This document shows, piece by piece, positions 23,639 through 32,356 of a DNA stretch of 64,000 nt. Position numbers and translations under genes: made by a program. Position 1 is the stretch's first letter; every line of letters starts with the position of its first letter. The notes under the pieces are model-generated. The model worked only from the letters and a program-made list of their open reading frames with translations, ran no database searches and was not told where the DNA came from. Origin of the DNA: Streptomyces lanatus (lineage in GTDB: Bacteria > Actinomycetota > Actinomycetes > Streptomycetales > Streptomycetaceae); assembly GCF_014655715.1 (NCBI RefSeq), contig NZ_BNBM01000018.1, forward strand, positions 51,213 through 115,212, in the 5' to 3' direction.

Positions 23639-24994
23639 ATGACCCCTCAGCCAAATCCCGAGGTCGGCGCCGCCGTGAAGGCCGCGGACCGTGCGCATGT
23701 GTTCCACTCCTGGTCCGCGCAGGAGCTCATCGACCCGCTCGCCGTCGCCGGTGCGCAGGGGTCGTACTTCTGGGACTACGACGGCAGGCGCTATCTCGAC
23801 TTCAGCAGCGGGCTCGTCTTCACCAACGTCGGCTATCAGCACCCGAAGGTCGTCGCCGCGATCCAGGAGCAGGCGGCGCGGATGACGACCTTCGCGCCGG
23901 CGTTCGCCGTCGAGGCGCGGTCGGAGGCGGCGCGGCTGATCGCCGAGCGGACACCGGGTGACCTGGACCGGATCTTCTTCACCAACGGCGGCGCGGACGC
24001 CGTGGAGCACGCGATGCGGATGGCCCGGCTGCACACGGGCCGCCCGAAGGTGCTCTCCGCGTACCGCTCGTACCACGGCGGCACCCAGCAGGCCGTGAAC
24101 ATCACCGGCGACCCGCGCCGCTGGGCCTCCGACTCCGCGACGGCCGGGGTCGTGCACTTCTGGGCGCCGTACCTCTACCGCTCCCGTTTCTACGCCGAGA
24201 CCGAGGAGCAGGAGTGCGCCCGGGCGCTGGAGCACCTGGAGACGACGATCGCCTTCGAGGGGCCGTCGACGATCGCCGCGATCATCCTGGAGACGGTGCC
24301 GGGGACGGCCGGGATCATGATCCCGCCGCCCGGATATCTCGCCGGTGTGCGTGAGCTCTGCGACAAGTACGGGATCGTCTTCGTCCTGGACGAGGTGATG
24401 GCGGGGTTCGGGCGGACCGGTGAGTGGTTCGCGGCGGATCTGTTCGATGTCACGCCGGACCTGATGACCTTCGCGAAGGGCGTGAACTCCGGATACGTAC
24501 CGCTGGGCGGGGTGGCCATCTCCGGGGCCGTCGCGGAGACCTTCGCGCGCCGCCCCTATCCCGGCGGCCTCACCTACTCGGGCCATCCCCTGGCCTGCGC
24601 GGCCGCCGTCGCGACGATCGAGGTCATGGCCGAGGAGGGCGTCGTCGAGAACGCCGCGCGCCTGGGTACGGAGGTCCTCGGCCCGGCGCTGGCCGACCTG
24701 GCCGAGCGGCACCCGTGCGTCGGCGAGGTACGGGGCGTCGGCATGTTCTGGGCGCTCGAACTGGTCCGGAACCGGGAGACCCGCGAACCGCTGGTCCCCT
24801 ACAACGCGACCGGCGAGGCGAACGCCCCGATGGCCGCGTTCGCCTCGGCCGCGAAGGCCGGGGGCCTCTGGCCGTTCGTGAACATGAACCGCACCCACGT
24901 GGTCCCCCCGTGCAACGTGACCGAGCCCGAACTGAAGGAGGGCCTGGCAGCGCTGGACGCGGCGCTGGGGGTGGCGGACGAGTACACGGAGTAG
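23639..24994 (+). CDS. Class III PLP-dependent aminotransferase
   Basis: A 451-residue fold-type I enzyme of the omega-aminotransferase class, which moves amino groups from omega-amino acids, amines or taurine-like donors to 2-oxo acids. PLP-binding elements are FFTNGGADAVEHAMRMAR, VLDEVMAGFGRTG (Asp251) and Schiff-base Lys280 in MTFAKGVNSGYVPLGG. Its substrate cannot be fixed by eye. The stop codon TAG (24992-24994) is itself the first part of a fragment of the Streptomyces intergenic repeat. Confidence 0.92.
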   Translation: MTPQPNPEVGAAVKAADRAHVFHSWSAQELIDPLAVAGAQGSYFWDYDGRRYLDFSSGLVFTNVGYQHPKVVAAIQEQAARMTTFAPAFAVEARSEAARLIAERTPGDLDRIFFTNGGADAVEHAMRMARLHTGRPKVLSAYRSYHGGTQQAVNITGDPRRWASDSATAGVVHFWAPYLYRSRFYAETEEQECARALEHLETTIAFEGPSTIAAIILETVPGTAGIMIPPPGYLAGVRELCDKYGIVFVLDEVMAGFGRTGEWFAADLFDVTPDLMTFAKGVNSGYVPLGGVAISGAVAETFARRPYPGGLTYSGHPLACAAAVATIEVMAEEGVVENAARLGTEVLGPALADLAERHPCVGEVRGVGMFWALELVRNRETREPLVPYNATGEANAPMAAFASAAKAGGLWPFVNMNRTHVVPPCNVTEPELKEGLAALDAALGVADEYTE

Positions 24995-25016
24995 GGGGCG
25001 GCGGGGGCGGAGAAAA
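24992..25016. repeat. Fragment of the Streptomyces intergenic repeat, including a stop codon
   Basis: TAGGGGGCGGCGGGGGCGG followed by AGAAAA matches the terminal part of the longer element at 54646-54758 and of the deleted copy at 50486-50519. The aminotransferase stop codon lies in its first three bases. Confidence 0.55.
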
Positions 25017-25064
25017 GGCTCTGGTCGGGGAAACATCGGCCGGCACCCGAACGCGTAAGGTGGC

Positions 25065-25088
25065 GTGCTCGTAGACATATACGTGCAC
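25065..25088. promoter_or_regulatory. Imperfect palindrome upstream of the GntR gene
   Basis: GTGCTCGTAGAC / ATATACGTGCAC form 12-nt half-sites with 9 of 12 complementary positions, 36 nt before the GntR start. An autoregulatory operator is plausible but unproven. Confidence 0.4.
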
Positions 25089-25123
25089 GCCACCTCATCG
25101 CGACGACGGGAGACGCTCTGACC

Positions 25124-25825
25124 ATGCCCGGCACCGGCGGCAACGGCTCCGTCACGCGAAGTACCCTGCGCCAGCAGATCGCGGACGCGCTGCGGGACGA
25201 GGTACTGGCCGGACGCCTCCAGGCGGGCCGCGAATTCACCGTCAAGGAGATCGCCGAACAGTACGGCGTCTCCGCCACCCCGGTCCGCGAGGCACTCGTC
25301 GACCTCGCCGCACAGGGCCTCCTGGAGGCCGACCAGCACCGCGGCTTCCGCGTCCACGAGTACTCCGTCGCCGACTACCGGGGCATCGTCGAGGCCCGAG
25401 GCCTGGTCATCGACGGCATGTTCCAGGTCGTGGCCGCGGACCCCGGCGGCCAACGGGGCCCCGACAACCCGCGCGTCCTCGCCGCCGCCGCAGGCGTACG
25501 CCGCCGCGCCGAGGAGGCACAGCGCGCCGCGATCGCCGGCGACCTCACCGTGCTCATCGGCTACGACCTGCGCTTCTGGCGCGAGCTCGCCGCCCTGTTC
25601 GGCAACCCCTATCTCGCCGACTTCCTGCACCGGCTGCGGTTGCAGTCCTGGGTCTGCGCGGTCCAGCATCTGCGCCGCCTGGACGATCTGCGCGGCCACC
25701 TGTGGTCCGGCCACACCGAGCTGGTCGACGCGTTGATGCGCCGCGACCTGCCGTCGGCCCGTTCGATCATCGCCGCCCATGACGCGGACTCGCTCGCCCT
25801 GATCGAGCGGCTGGCGTCCGAATGA
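25124..25825 (+). CDS. GntR-family (FCD/FadR-type) transcriptional regulator
   Basis: A 233-residue regulator. The N-terminal winged helix (about 12-78) reads LRQQIADALRDEVLAGRLQA, KEIAEQYGVSATPVREALVD and LLEADQHRGFRV. The C-terminal all-helical ligand domain has the FCD metal-site pattern (YDLRFWRELAALFGNPYL and SGHTELVDALMRRD). The stop overlaps the start of the glycosyltransferase (ATGA), so it probably controls its own operon. The ligand is unknown. Confidence 0.92.
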   Translation: MPGTGGNGSVTRSTLRQQIADALRDEVLAGRLQAGREFTVKEIAEQYGVSATPVREALVDLAAQGLLEADQHRGFRVHEYSVADYRGIVEARGLVIDGMFQVVAADPGGQRGPDNPRVLAAAAGVRRRAEEAQRAAIAGDLTVLIGYDLRFWRELAALFGNPYLADFLHRLRLQSWVCAVQHLRRLDDLRGHLWSGHTELVDALMRRDLPSARSIIAAHDADSLALIERLASE

Positions 25826-28275
25826 GCGATGACGGGGGCCCGCGGATCCACGAACAGGAAGCGGGCCCGCCGGATCTCTCCGTGGTCATCCCCGCCTACA
25901 ACGAGGAACACCGCCTCACCCACACCCTCGACGCGATCGCCGGCCACCTCGGCGCCGACGCCGGGGCCTGGGAGATCGTCGTCGCCGACGACGGCTCCAC
26001 CGACGCCACCCGCGACCTGGTGACCGACCGCGGCGACCCCCGTGTCCGCCTGGTCACCTCCCCCCGCAACCGCGGCAAGGGCCACGCCCTGCGCCTCGGC
26101 GTGGCCGCCTCCCGGGGCCGCCGCGTACTCGTCACGGACGCCGACCTCGCGACGCCGATCGAGGAACTGGAACGTCTCGACAAGGCGCTCTGCGAGGGCA
26201 ACTCGGCGGCGATCGGCTCCCGTTCGGTGCCCGGCGCCGTCATCGGCGACCGCCAGCACCGGATACGCGAACTGCTGGGCCGCGCCGGGAACGTACTGAT
26301 CCGCCGTACCGCCCTCCCCGGCATCCACGACACCCAGTGCGGCTTCAAGCTGTTCGACGGCGACCGCGCCCGCGACGCCTACGCCGCCTCCCGCGTCAAC
26401 GGCTGGGGCATAGACGTGGAGGTGTTACGGCACCTGCACCGCGCGGGCCTGCCCATCGCCGAGGTCCCCGTCCGCTGGTCGCACCGTCCCGGCTCGAAGG
26501 TCGGCCCCCTCGACTACGCCCGCGCCCTGACCGAACTCACCCGCATCGCCGCCCGCTCGGCCCGCCCCGCCGACCTCTACGCCACCCTCCTCTTCCTCCT
26601 CATGTCGGTGGCCCTCTACTCCGGCCGCTTCTTCGCGCCCGCCCACCGCTATCTCCCCGATTCCCTCCGCGACCAGAACCAGTGGGAGTGGTTCTTCGCG
26701 GTGACGGCGGACAACATCGCCCACTTCCGCAACCCCCTCTTCACCGACCTCCAGGGCTTCCCCGACGGCGTGAACCTCATGGCCAACACGGTCATGCTCG
26801 GCATGTCCGTGCCCCTCACGCCGCTCACCCTGCTCGCGGGCCCCGCCGTCACCCTCAGCCTGGTGATGACGCTGGGCCTCGCCGCCACCGCGGCCGCCTG
26901 GTACTGGCTGATCGTCAAGTACGTGGCCCCCAGCCGGACCGCCGCCTTCCTCGGCGCCGCCCTGGCCGCCTTCGCCCCACCCATGGTCAGCCACGCCCAC
27001 GCGCACCCGAACTTCGTCGTCCTCTTCATGATCCCGCTGATCATCGACCGCGCCCTGCGCCTGTGCGCGGGCACCCGGGTCGTACGGGACGGGGTGGTGC
27101 TGGGCCTGATGGCGGCGTACCAGGTCTTCCTAGGCGAGGAGCCGTTGCTGCTGGCGGCGCTGGGCATGCTGCTGTTCGCCGCCGCGTACGCCGCGGTACG
27201 CAGGGACAGGGCCCGCGCCACATGGCGCCCACTCCTACGAGGCCTGTTGATCGGCGCCTCGGTCTGCCTGCCCCTCATCGTCTACCCACTGGTCTGGCAG
27301 TTCGCCGGTCCGCAGAGCTACACGGACATCGAGCACAACCCCCGTTCCTTCAACAGCCCCCTCGCCCTGCTCTCCTTCGCCGAGCGCTCCTGGCTCGCGG
27401 GCGACGCCGACACCGCGAACGCCCTGGCCTTCAACACCACCGAGCAGAACGCCTTCTACGGCTGGCCCCTAGCCCTGCTCGCCCTCGCGATTCTCGTACG
27501 GCTGTGGAAGCGGCCCCTGGTCAAGGCGCTGGCGTTCACGGCGGTGGCGGCGGCCGTGCTGTCCCTGGGCCGGGAGATCCGCGTCCCGCGCACCGACGTG
27601 ACCCTCCCCGGCCCCTGGGAACTCCTCGCCGACAGACCGCTCTTCGAGGCGGTCATCGAGAGCCGGGTCGCGATGATCTGCGCCCCCGCGCTGGGCATGC
27701 TGCTCGCCATAGCCGTGGACCGGCTGCTCGCGGCCCACCGCACCCCGACCACGCGCTACGCCGGCCTCCTCGCCATAGCCCTCGCCCTGCTCCCCCTGAT
27801 CCCGGCCCCGCTGAGAGCCGTAGACCGCACCGCCGTCCCCGCCTTCATCGCGAACGGCACCTGGAAGTCGTACGTCCGAGACGGCGAATCCCTCGTGCCC
27901 GTGCCCCTGCCCGACCCCTCCGACGCGGAGGCGCTGCACTGGCAGACCGAGGCCGGGCTGGGCTTCAGGCTGGCGGGCGGCTACTTCAACGGCCCCTACG
28001 GCGACGAACGCGTCGGCATTTACGGCGCCGAGCCCCGCTTCACCTCCAACCTGCTGCGCGAGGTGCGCAACTCGGGGGAGGTCCCGCCTGTCAACGGCTC
28101 CTGGCGGGCGCAGGCCCGGGCGGATCTGGCGTACTGGAAGGCGGGTGTGCTGGTGCTGGCCCCGCAGCCGAACGGCCGTGCGCTGCGTGAGACCGTGGAG
28201 AAGCTGGTGGGGAAGCCCGGTAGGTGGGTCAACGGTGTCTGGGTATGGGATCTGCACATGCGGGGACTTGGGTGA
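25822..28275 (+). CDS. Fused GT2 glycosyltransferase and polytopic membrane protein
   Basis: An 817-residue fusion. Residues 15-250 are a family-2 glycosyltransferase of the dolichyl/polyprenyl-phosphate sugar synthase type: SVVIPAYNEEHRL, VVADDGSTDAT, VLVTDADLATP and DTQCGFKLF. The remaining 560 residues carry about ten membrane helices (for example LYATLLFLLMSVALYSGRF), like GT-C or YfhO-type transferases, and a C-terminal exported domain. One protein may thus charge a lipid carrier with a sugar and transfer or translocate it for cell-envelope glycans. It is coupled to the GntR regulator. The acceptor is unknown. Confidence 0.88.
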   Translation: MSDDGGPRIHEQEAGPPDLSVVIPAYNEEHRLTHTLDAIAGHLGADAGAWEIVVADDGSTDATRDLVTDRGDPRVRLVTSPRNRGKGHALRLGVAASRGRRVLVTDADLATPIEELERLDKALCEGNSAAIGSRSVPGAVIGDRQHRIRELLGRAGNVLIRRTALPGIHDTQCGFKLFDGDRARDAYAASRVNGWGIDVEVLRHLHRAGLPIAEVPVRWSHRPGSKVGPLDYARALTELTRIAARSARPADLYATLLFLLMSVALYSGRFFAPAHRYLPDSLRDQNQWEWFFAVTADNIAHFRNPLFTDLQGFPDGVNLMANTVMLGMSVPLTPLTLLAGPAVTLSLVMTLGLAATAAAWYWLIVKYVAPSRTAAFLGAALAAFAPPMVSHAHAHPNFVVLFMIPLIIDRALRLCAGTRVVRDGVVLGLMAAYQVFLGEEPLLLAALGMLLFAAAYAAVRRDRARATWRPLLRGLLIGASVCLPLIVYPLVWQFAGPQSYTDIEHNPRSFNSPLALLSFAERSWLAGDADTANALAFNTTEQNAFYGWPLALLALAILVRLWKRPLVKALAFTAVAAAVLSLGREIRVPRTDVTLPGPWELLADRPLFEAVIESRVAMICAPALGMLLAIAVDRLLAAHRTPTTRYAGLLAIALALLPLIPAPLRAVDRTAVPAFIANGTWKSYVRDGESLVPVPLPDPSDAEALHWQTEAGLGFRLAGGYFNGPYGDERVGIYGAEPRFTSNLLREVRNSGEVPPVNGSWRAQARADLAYWKAGVLVLAPQPNGRALRETVEKLVGKPGRWVNGVWVWDLHMRGLG

Positions 28276-28362
28276 GGGCCGCACGGGGGGATCCGCCCCC
28301 GACCCGCACCGATTACCCTTCCCTGACCGACGTGCTACGCGACGTGTGCGAGGAGCGCTCTT

Positions 28363-29013
28363 TTGGCCTGTGACCTGTGGCTGGTACCGCTTGTCGATGT
28401 GTTGTGCCACACCCCCGACAACCCGTTCGCCGAGGAACTCGCGCAATACAACAAGGTGCTCGCCGAGGCCGGGCTGCCACCGGTGCCGGTGTACCAGTAC
28501 ATGCCGGGCCTGTCCGGCGATGTCGCGCCGGTCGCCGGTTTCGACTACGACGCGCTGCACTTCCTGCGCCGGGCGTATCTGCTCCAGGTGTGCGGTCTCG
28601 CGGTGACCCCGGTCGACGATCTGGGCGGAGACTACGAGCAACTCCTGGAGATGTTCGAGTCGACGGCCCAGCAGTCGCACCTGGTCTGGCACTACGACCA
28701 CGCGGGCGCCTACGTCCCGGTCGACTTCCCCGGCCCGCTCTCCAACGACGAGCTCCTCGCGGGCGGCGGCCCCCTGGGCTCCTCGCAGGCCCTCCTGCGC
28801 GAGCTGGAGTTCGTGGCCCCGGTGATCGGCATCGACCCGGCCAACCCACCGGCCGCGCCCCAGGCCCCGCTGGCTCCCACGGAGTTGGAGGAACCGGCCG
28901 TCCCCGCGCCCTACGACCCGAGCCCCTTCGCCCGTGAGCGGCATGTCTGGCTGGGCCTGCACGCGGCGGCGACCCGGAGTCTGGCGCAGGGCTCGATGAT
29001 CGTCTTCAGCTGA
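28363..29013 (+). CDS. Conserved hypothetical protein, 216 residues
   Basis: Starts at TTG 28363 with AGGAG 7-8 nt upstream (28351-28355). The protein is acidic and soluble and begins ACDLWLVPLVDVLCHTPDNP. It has a histidine/tyrosine-rich middle (SHLVWHYDHAGAYVPVDFP) and a Pro/Ala-rich linker before a C-terminal helix. No family was recognised. It follows the glycosyltransferase by 87 nt on the same strand and may belong to the same transcript. Confidence 0.75.
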   Translation: MACDLWLVPLVDVLCHTPDNPFAEELAQYNKVLAEAGLPPVPVYQYMPGLSGDVAPVAGFDYDALHFLRRAYLLQVCGLAVTPVDDLGGDYEQLLEMFESTAQQSHLVWHYDHAGAYVPVDFPGPLSNDELLAGGGPLGSSQALLRELEFVAPVIGIDPANPPAAPQAPLAPTELEEPAVPAPYDPSPFARERHVWLGLHAAATRSLAQGSMIVFS

Positions 29014-29029
29014 CCTACCGGTCACCCGG

Positions 29030-29320
29030 TTACTTGATCTGGGACAGCCCCTTCTGCAGATCGTCGGCGTTCATCACCGGCGTGTAGTCCACCTCGGCGC
29101 CGAACCTCTCGAAGAGCGGCTCGGTGAGCGGCGGCATCTGGGCGGAGTCCTGCATGTCGAACACCAGGAACATCGTGCGGACCCCGCCGGTGGCCGTGAA
29201 GTAGGAGGCCTCCGGCTTGAAAGCCGCGACGATCTCCTGCATCACCTGGGGCATCTTGCCGCTGTGGATGAGGTCGTTCGTCTTCTCGGTGTCGAGATGG
29301 GCCTGGAGGAGCACGCGCAT
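29030..29320 (-). CDS. DUF3303-like small protein
   Basis: A 96-residue protein with a ferredoxin-like alpha/beta pattern. It begins MRVLLQAHLDTEKTNDLIHS and includes EASYFTATGGVRTMFLVFDM. This resembles DUF3303 and related dimeric alpha-beta-barrel proteins, which have no assigned reaction. It converges on the 216-residue hypothetical gene, 16 nt apart. Confidence 0.75.
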   Translation of the reverse strand: MRVLLQAHLDTEKTNDLIHSGKMPQVMQEIVAAFKPEASYFTATGGVRTMFLVFDMQDSAQMPPLTEPLFERFGAEVDYTPVMNADDLQKGLSQIK

Positions 29321-29551
29321 GACACACCTTCGTTTCTGATCGCCGGGGAGTCGTACGGCTTCACGTTATGGGTGGTATGCACGCTTCGCCCGTTGACTGC
29401 TCCGTCCGGGCAGAGAGAGGGGGGGAGGGCACCGGCTGACGCCCTTCGTGGATGTCAAGGCCTGTGACCCTCCGCCGTCATAGGTTCCTCCCCGGAGGCC
29501 CCCCATGGATGCTGGTCTGGTCGATACAGCCTGATCAGGGGGGTACACACC

Positions 29552-29926
29552 ATGCGTTTGAGGACCATCGGCATGCTCGCGGCCACCGGCGTACTGGCAG
29601 CGACCGCCGGTCTCTCCAGTACCGCCGCCGCCGGGGAGGTCGGCGCCACCGCGGCCTGCCCGCCGGGCGCCTTCTGCATGTACACCGGACAGAACCAGAC
29701 GGGCACGATGTACGCGAGGTACAGCAACTGGTCCGGCACGATCTCCGGCATCAAGTCCGTCTACAACAACGGCAATCCTCAGCCGGGATTCGACCACGTC
29801 AACTTCACCTGGCAGTACAACGGAAACACCTTCACCAGGTGCTTCCACTACCCGCCGGACAGCCCGCACAAGATGAACTACGTCGGGATCACCGCGAAGA
29901 AGGTCGTCTGGCGCGGCGAGTGCTGA
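29552..29926 (+). CDS. Secreted peptidase-inhibitor family I36 protein
   Basis: A 124-residue exported protein with signal peptide MRLRTIGMLAATGVLAATAG cleaved near TAAAGE. The mature domain is beta/gamma-crystallin-like, typical of I36 (SMI) metalloproteinase inhibitors: CPPGAFCMYTGQNQTGTM, SGIKSVYNNGNP and a terminal cysteine in WRGEC. Four cysteines suggest two disulfides. Such proteins inhibit extracellular metalloproteases or have structural roles in Streptomyces. Here the target is unknown. Confidence 0.88.
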   Translation: MRLRTIGMLAATGVLAATAGLSSTAAAGEVGATAACPPGAFCMYTGQNQTGTMYARYSNWSGTISGIKSVYNNGNPQPGFDHVNFTWQYNGNTFTRCFHYPPDSPHKMNYVGITAKKVVWRGEC

Positions 29927-29952
29927 GCCGCTGAACCCGTCTCCAGCGCCCG

Positions 29953-29990
29953 AGGGCCGGTCAAGGACACCCATGTCCCTGACCGGCCCT
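29953..29990. terminator. Bidirectional hairpin between the I36 gene and purA
   Basis: AGGGCCGGTCA at 29953-29963 pairs perfectly with TGACCGGCCCT at 29980-29990, and GGACA/TGTCC extends the stem inside. It lies between convergent genes and ends in CTTGG. Confidence 0.8.
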
Positions 29991-30005
29991 TGGCCTGTCT
30001 GCTGA

Positions 30006-31289
30006 CTACAGGAACGAGTTGATCTCGATCGTCTCGTCCCGGCCCGGGCCCACGCCGATCGCGGAGATCGGGGCGCCGGACATCTCCTCCAGCGCCTTGA
30101 CGTAGTCCTGGGCGTTCTTCGGCAGGTCCGAGAAGGACTTGGCCGATGTGATGTCCTCGGACCAGCCCGGGAGGGTCTCGTAGACCGGCTTCGCGTGGTG
30201 GAAGTCGGTCTGGGAGTACGGGAGTTCCTCGACTCGCTTGCCGTCGATCTCGTAGGCCACGCAGACCGGGATCTCCTCCCAGCCGGTGAGGACGTCGAGC
30301 TTGGTGAGGAAGAAGTCGGTGAGGCCGTTGACGCGGGTCGCGTAGCGGGCGATCACCGCGTCGAACCAGCCGCAGCGGCGGTCACGGCCGGTGGTGACGC
30401 CGCGCTCGCCGCCGATGCGGCGCAGGGCCTCGCCGTCCTCGTCGAAGAGTTCCGTGGGGAACGGGCCGGCGCCGACTCGGGTCGTGTACGCCTTCAGGAT
30501 GCCGATGACACGGCTGATCTTCGTGGGGCCCACGCCCGCGCCCGTGCAGGCGCCGCCCGCGGTCGGGTTGGAGGACGTCACGAAGGGATACGTGCCGTGG
30601 TCGATGTCGAGGAGCGTGCCCTGGCCGCCCTCGAAGAGGACCACCTTGTCGTCCTCCAGGGCCTGGTTGAGGACCAGGACGGTGTCGGCGACGTACGGCT
30701 CGATCTTCGCCGCGTAGCCGAGCAGCTCCTCCACGACCTGCTCCACGGCGATCGCGCGCCGGTTGTAGAGCTTGGTGAGGACCTGGTTCTTGACGTCGAG
30801 GGCCGCCTCGACCTTCTGCGTCAGGATCGACTCGTCGTAGAGGTCCTGGACGCGGATGCCGACGCGGTTGATCTTGTCGGCGTAGGTCGGGCCGATGCCG
30901 CGGCCGGTGGTGCCGATCTTCCGCTTTCCGAGGAAGCGTTCCGTCACCTTGTCCACCGTCACGTTGTAAGGCGTGATGATGTGCGCGTTTCCGCTGATCA
31001 GGAGCTTGGACGTGTCGACGCCACGCTCGTTCAGACCGCTCAGCTCGGAGAGCAGGACCGACGGGTCGACGACGACGCCGTTGCCGATGACCGGGGTGCA
31101 CCCCGGCGAGAGGATGCCGGAGGGGAGAAGGTGGAGGGCATACTTCTGGTCGCCGACGACGACCGTGTGGCCGGCGTTGTTGCCGCCCTGATAGCGGACC
31201 ACGTAGTCGACGGATCCGCCGAGCAGGTCGGTGGCCTTCCCTTTACCCTCGTCACCCCACTGAGCACCGAGCAGCACAAGTGCGGGCAC
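30006..31289 (-). CDS. purA: Adenylosuccinate synthase
   Basis: Couples IMP and aspartate with GTP hydrolysis to form adenylosuccinate, the first committed step to AMP. The 427-residue protein begins with the GTP loop WGDEGKGKATD (residues 11-21). Other signatures are QGGNNAGHTVVV, TTGRGIGPTYADK, LFEGGQGTLLDIDHGTYPFV and RVGAGPFPTEL. The start is GTG at 31289. It is monocistronic between two hairpins (29953-29990 and 31424-31451). Confidence 0.98.
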   Translation of the reverse strand: MPALVLLGAQWGDEGKGKATDLLGGSVDYVVRYQGGNNAGHTVVVGDQKYALHLLPSGILSPGCTPVIGNGVVVDPSVLLSELSGLNERGVDTSKLLISGNAHIITPYNVTVDKVTERFLGKRKIGTTGRGIGPTYADKINRVGIRVQDLYDESILTQKVEAALDVKNQVLTKLYNRRAIAVEQVVEELLGYAAKIEPYVADTVLVLNQALEDDKVVLFEGGQGTLLDIDHGTYPFVTSSNPTAGGACTGAGVGPTKISRVIGILKAYTTRVGAGPFPTELFDEDGEALRRIGGERGVTTGRDRRCGWFDAVIARYATRVNGLTDFFLTKLDVLTGWEEIPVCVAYEIDGKRVEELPYSQTDFHHAKPVYETLPGWSEDITSAKSFSDLPKNAQDYVKALEEMSGAPISAIGVGPGRDETIEINSFL

Positions 31290-31423
31290 GCGCGTACACC
31301 CCTTCCGGGCGGGGCATGTCCAAGGTCAGGGGCGCACGCGTAGTGTTCCGCCGCGTGCACCACCGCCGGCTGCGACCGTCATTGGCCGCGAACCGCCGGA
31401 CCGGATGGCCCCGGAATAGACGA

Positions 31424-31451
31424 AGCCCCTGGCGCAATAGCGCAAGGGGCT
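31424..31451. terminator. Strong hairpin in the purA/kinase-like intergenic region
   Basis: AGCCCCTGGCGC at 31424-31435 pairs with GCGCAAGGGGCT at 31440-31451 with one mismatch and an AATA loop; TCTTG follows. It sits 34 nt before the rightward gene start and 135 nt upstream of purA, where no finished gene needs a terminator. It may be an attenuator for either gene. Confidence 0.65.
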
Positions 31452-31484
31452 CTTGCACAAAGATGCTACCCGAGGAAGCGAGGC

Positions 31485-32351
31485 ATGGCCGAGGTGGCGA
31501 CTTTCGCGATGTCCGATCAGCTGCTGGTGGTGATCGATCCGATCGCCCGGAGGACGGACGGCGAGTCCGTGAGGATCGCGAAAGACGTGCTCAGCGCGGG
31601 TGCGGCGACGAAAGTGTGCCTCCCGGAGGATCCGGACGAGTTCGCCCGCGCGCTGGCGAAACGCGGGTCGCGCCGGCCGGTGGTCGTCGGCGACGACGGG
31701 GCGCTGACCCGCGCGGTGGCGCTGCTGCACCGGCAGCGGCAGCTGGCCGAATGCGTGCTGTCGGTGGTGCCGGTCGGGGGCGCGCTGTCGCTGGCCGGAT
31801 CCCTGGGGGTGCCCACGGGCGCGGTCGCGGCGGCGCGGGCGGTCCTGGACGGGGTGGAGCGGCGGCTGGATCTGCTCGTCGACGACAGCGACGGGGTGGT
31901 GCTGGGCGGGCTGCGGATCCCGCCGATACGGGACCCCGCCGTGCCGCCGGCGGGGGCGAGCGCGGTGGGGCCGGGCGCGGGGCGGCCGTGGCTGCGCACC
32001 TGCCAGTCGCTGGTACGGACGCTGGTGCCGGCGACGCGGGGCACGGCGATGCCCGGGGCCGCAGGGCACTCGCGGCTGCGCGTCGAGGTCGACGGGGCGA
32101 CGCTGGTGGACCTCGACCAGCCGGTGCAGGCGGTGTCGGTGACGCCGGGTGCCTCGGGCGTGGCCGAGGTGGAGGTGCGCCCGCTGTCGGTGGGCGCGGA
32201 GGCGACGCCGCTGCGCGCGGAGGGGCGGACGGTGACCGTGTCGGGCGCGCATTTCCGGTACCGGGCGGACACGGCGGTCTCCGGGCCGGTGCGGCGGCGG
32301 ACCTGGACGGTGGGGGAAGGGGCGCTGCGGCTGGTGCTGCCGGAGCGGTAG
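31485..32351 (+). CDS. Diacylglycerol-kinase-fold protein with degenerate active site
   Basis: A 288-residue protein resembling the lipid/diacylglycerol kinase catalytic fold. It shows VVIDPIARR at the start, GDDGALTRA (69-77) where active enzymes have GGDGT, and VVPVGGALSLAGSLGVPTG where they have the GTGNDFAR motif. The C-terminal beta sandwich (VEVRPLSVGAEATPLRAEG) fits the substrate-binding half. Loss of the double-glycine signature suggests reduced or no kinase activity. A downstream ATG at 31509 is an alternative start. Confidence 0.75.
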   Translation: MAEVATFAMSDQLLVVIDPIARRTDGESVRIAKDVLSAGAATKVCLPEDPDEFARALAKRGSRRPVVVGDDGALTRAVALLHRQRQLAECVLSVVPVGGALSLAGSLGVPTGAVAAARAVLDGVERRLDLLVDDSDGVVLGGLRIPPIRDPAVPPAGASAVGPGAGRPWLRTCQSLVRTLVPATRGTAMPGAAGHSRLRVEVDGATLVDLDQPVQAVSVTPGASGVAEVEVRPLSVGAEATPLRAEGRTVTVSGAHFRYRADTAVSGPVRRRTWTVGEGALRLVLPER

Positions 32352-32356
32352 GGCGC

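Noticed and set aside
31424..31451. Possible tRNA or other structured RNA gene
   Set aside because: A single stem only; no cloverleaf arms, anticodon or T-loop could be laid out.
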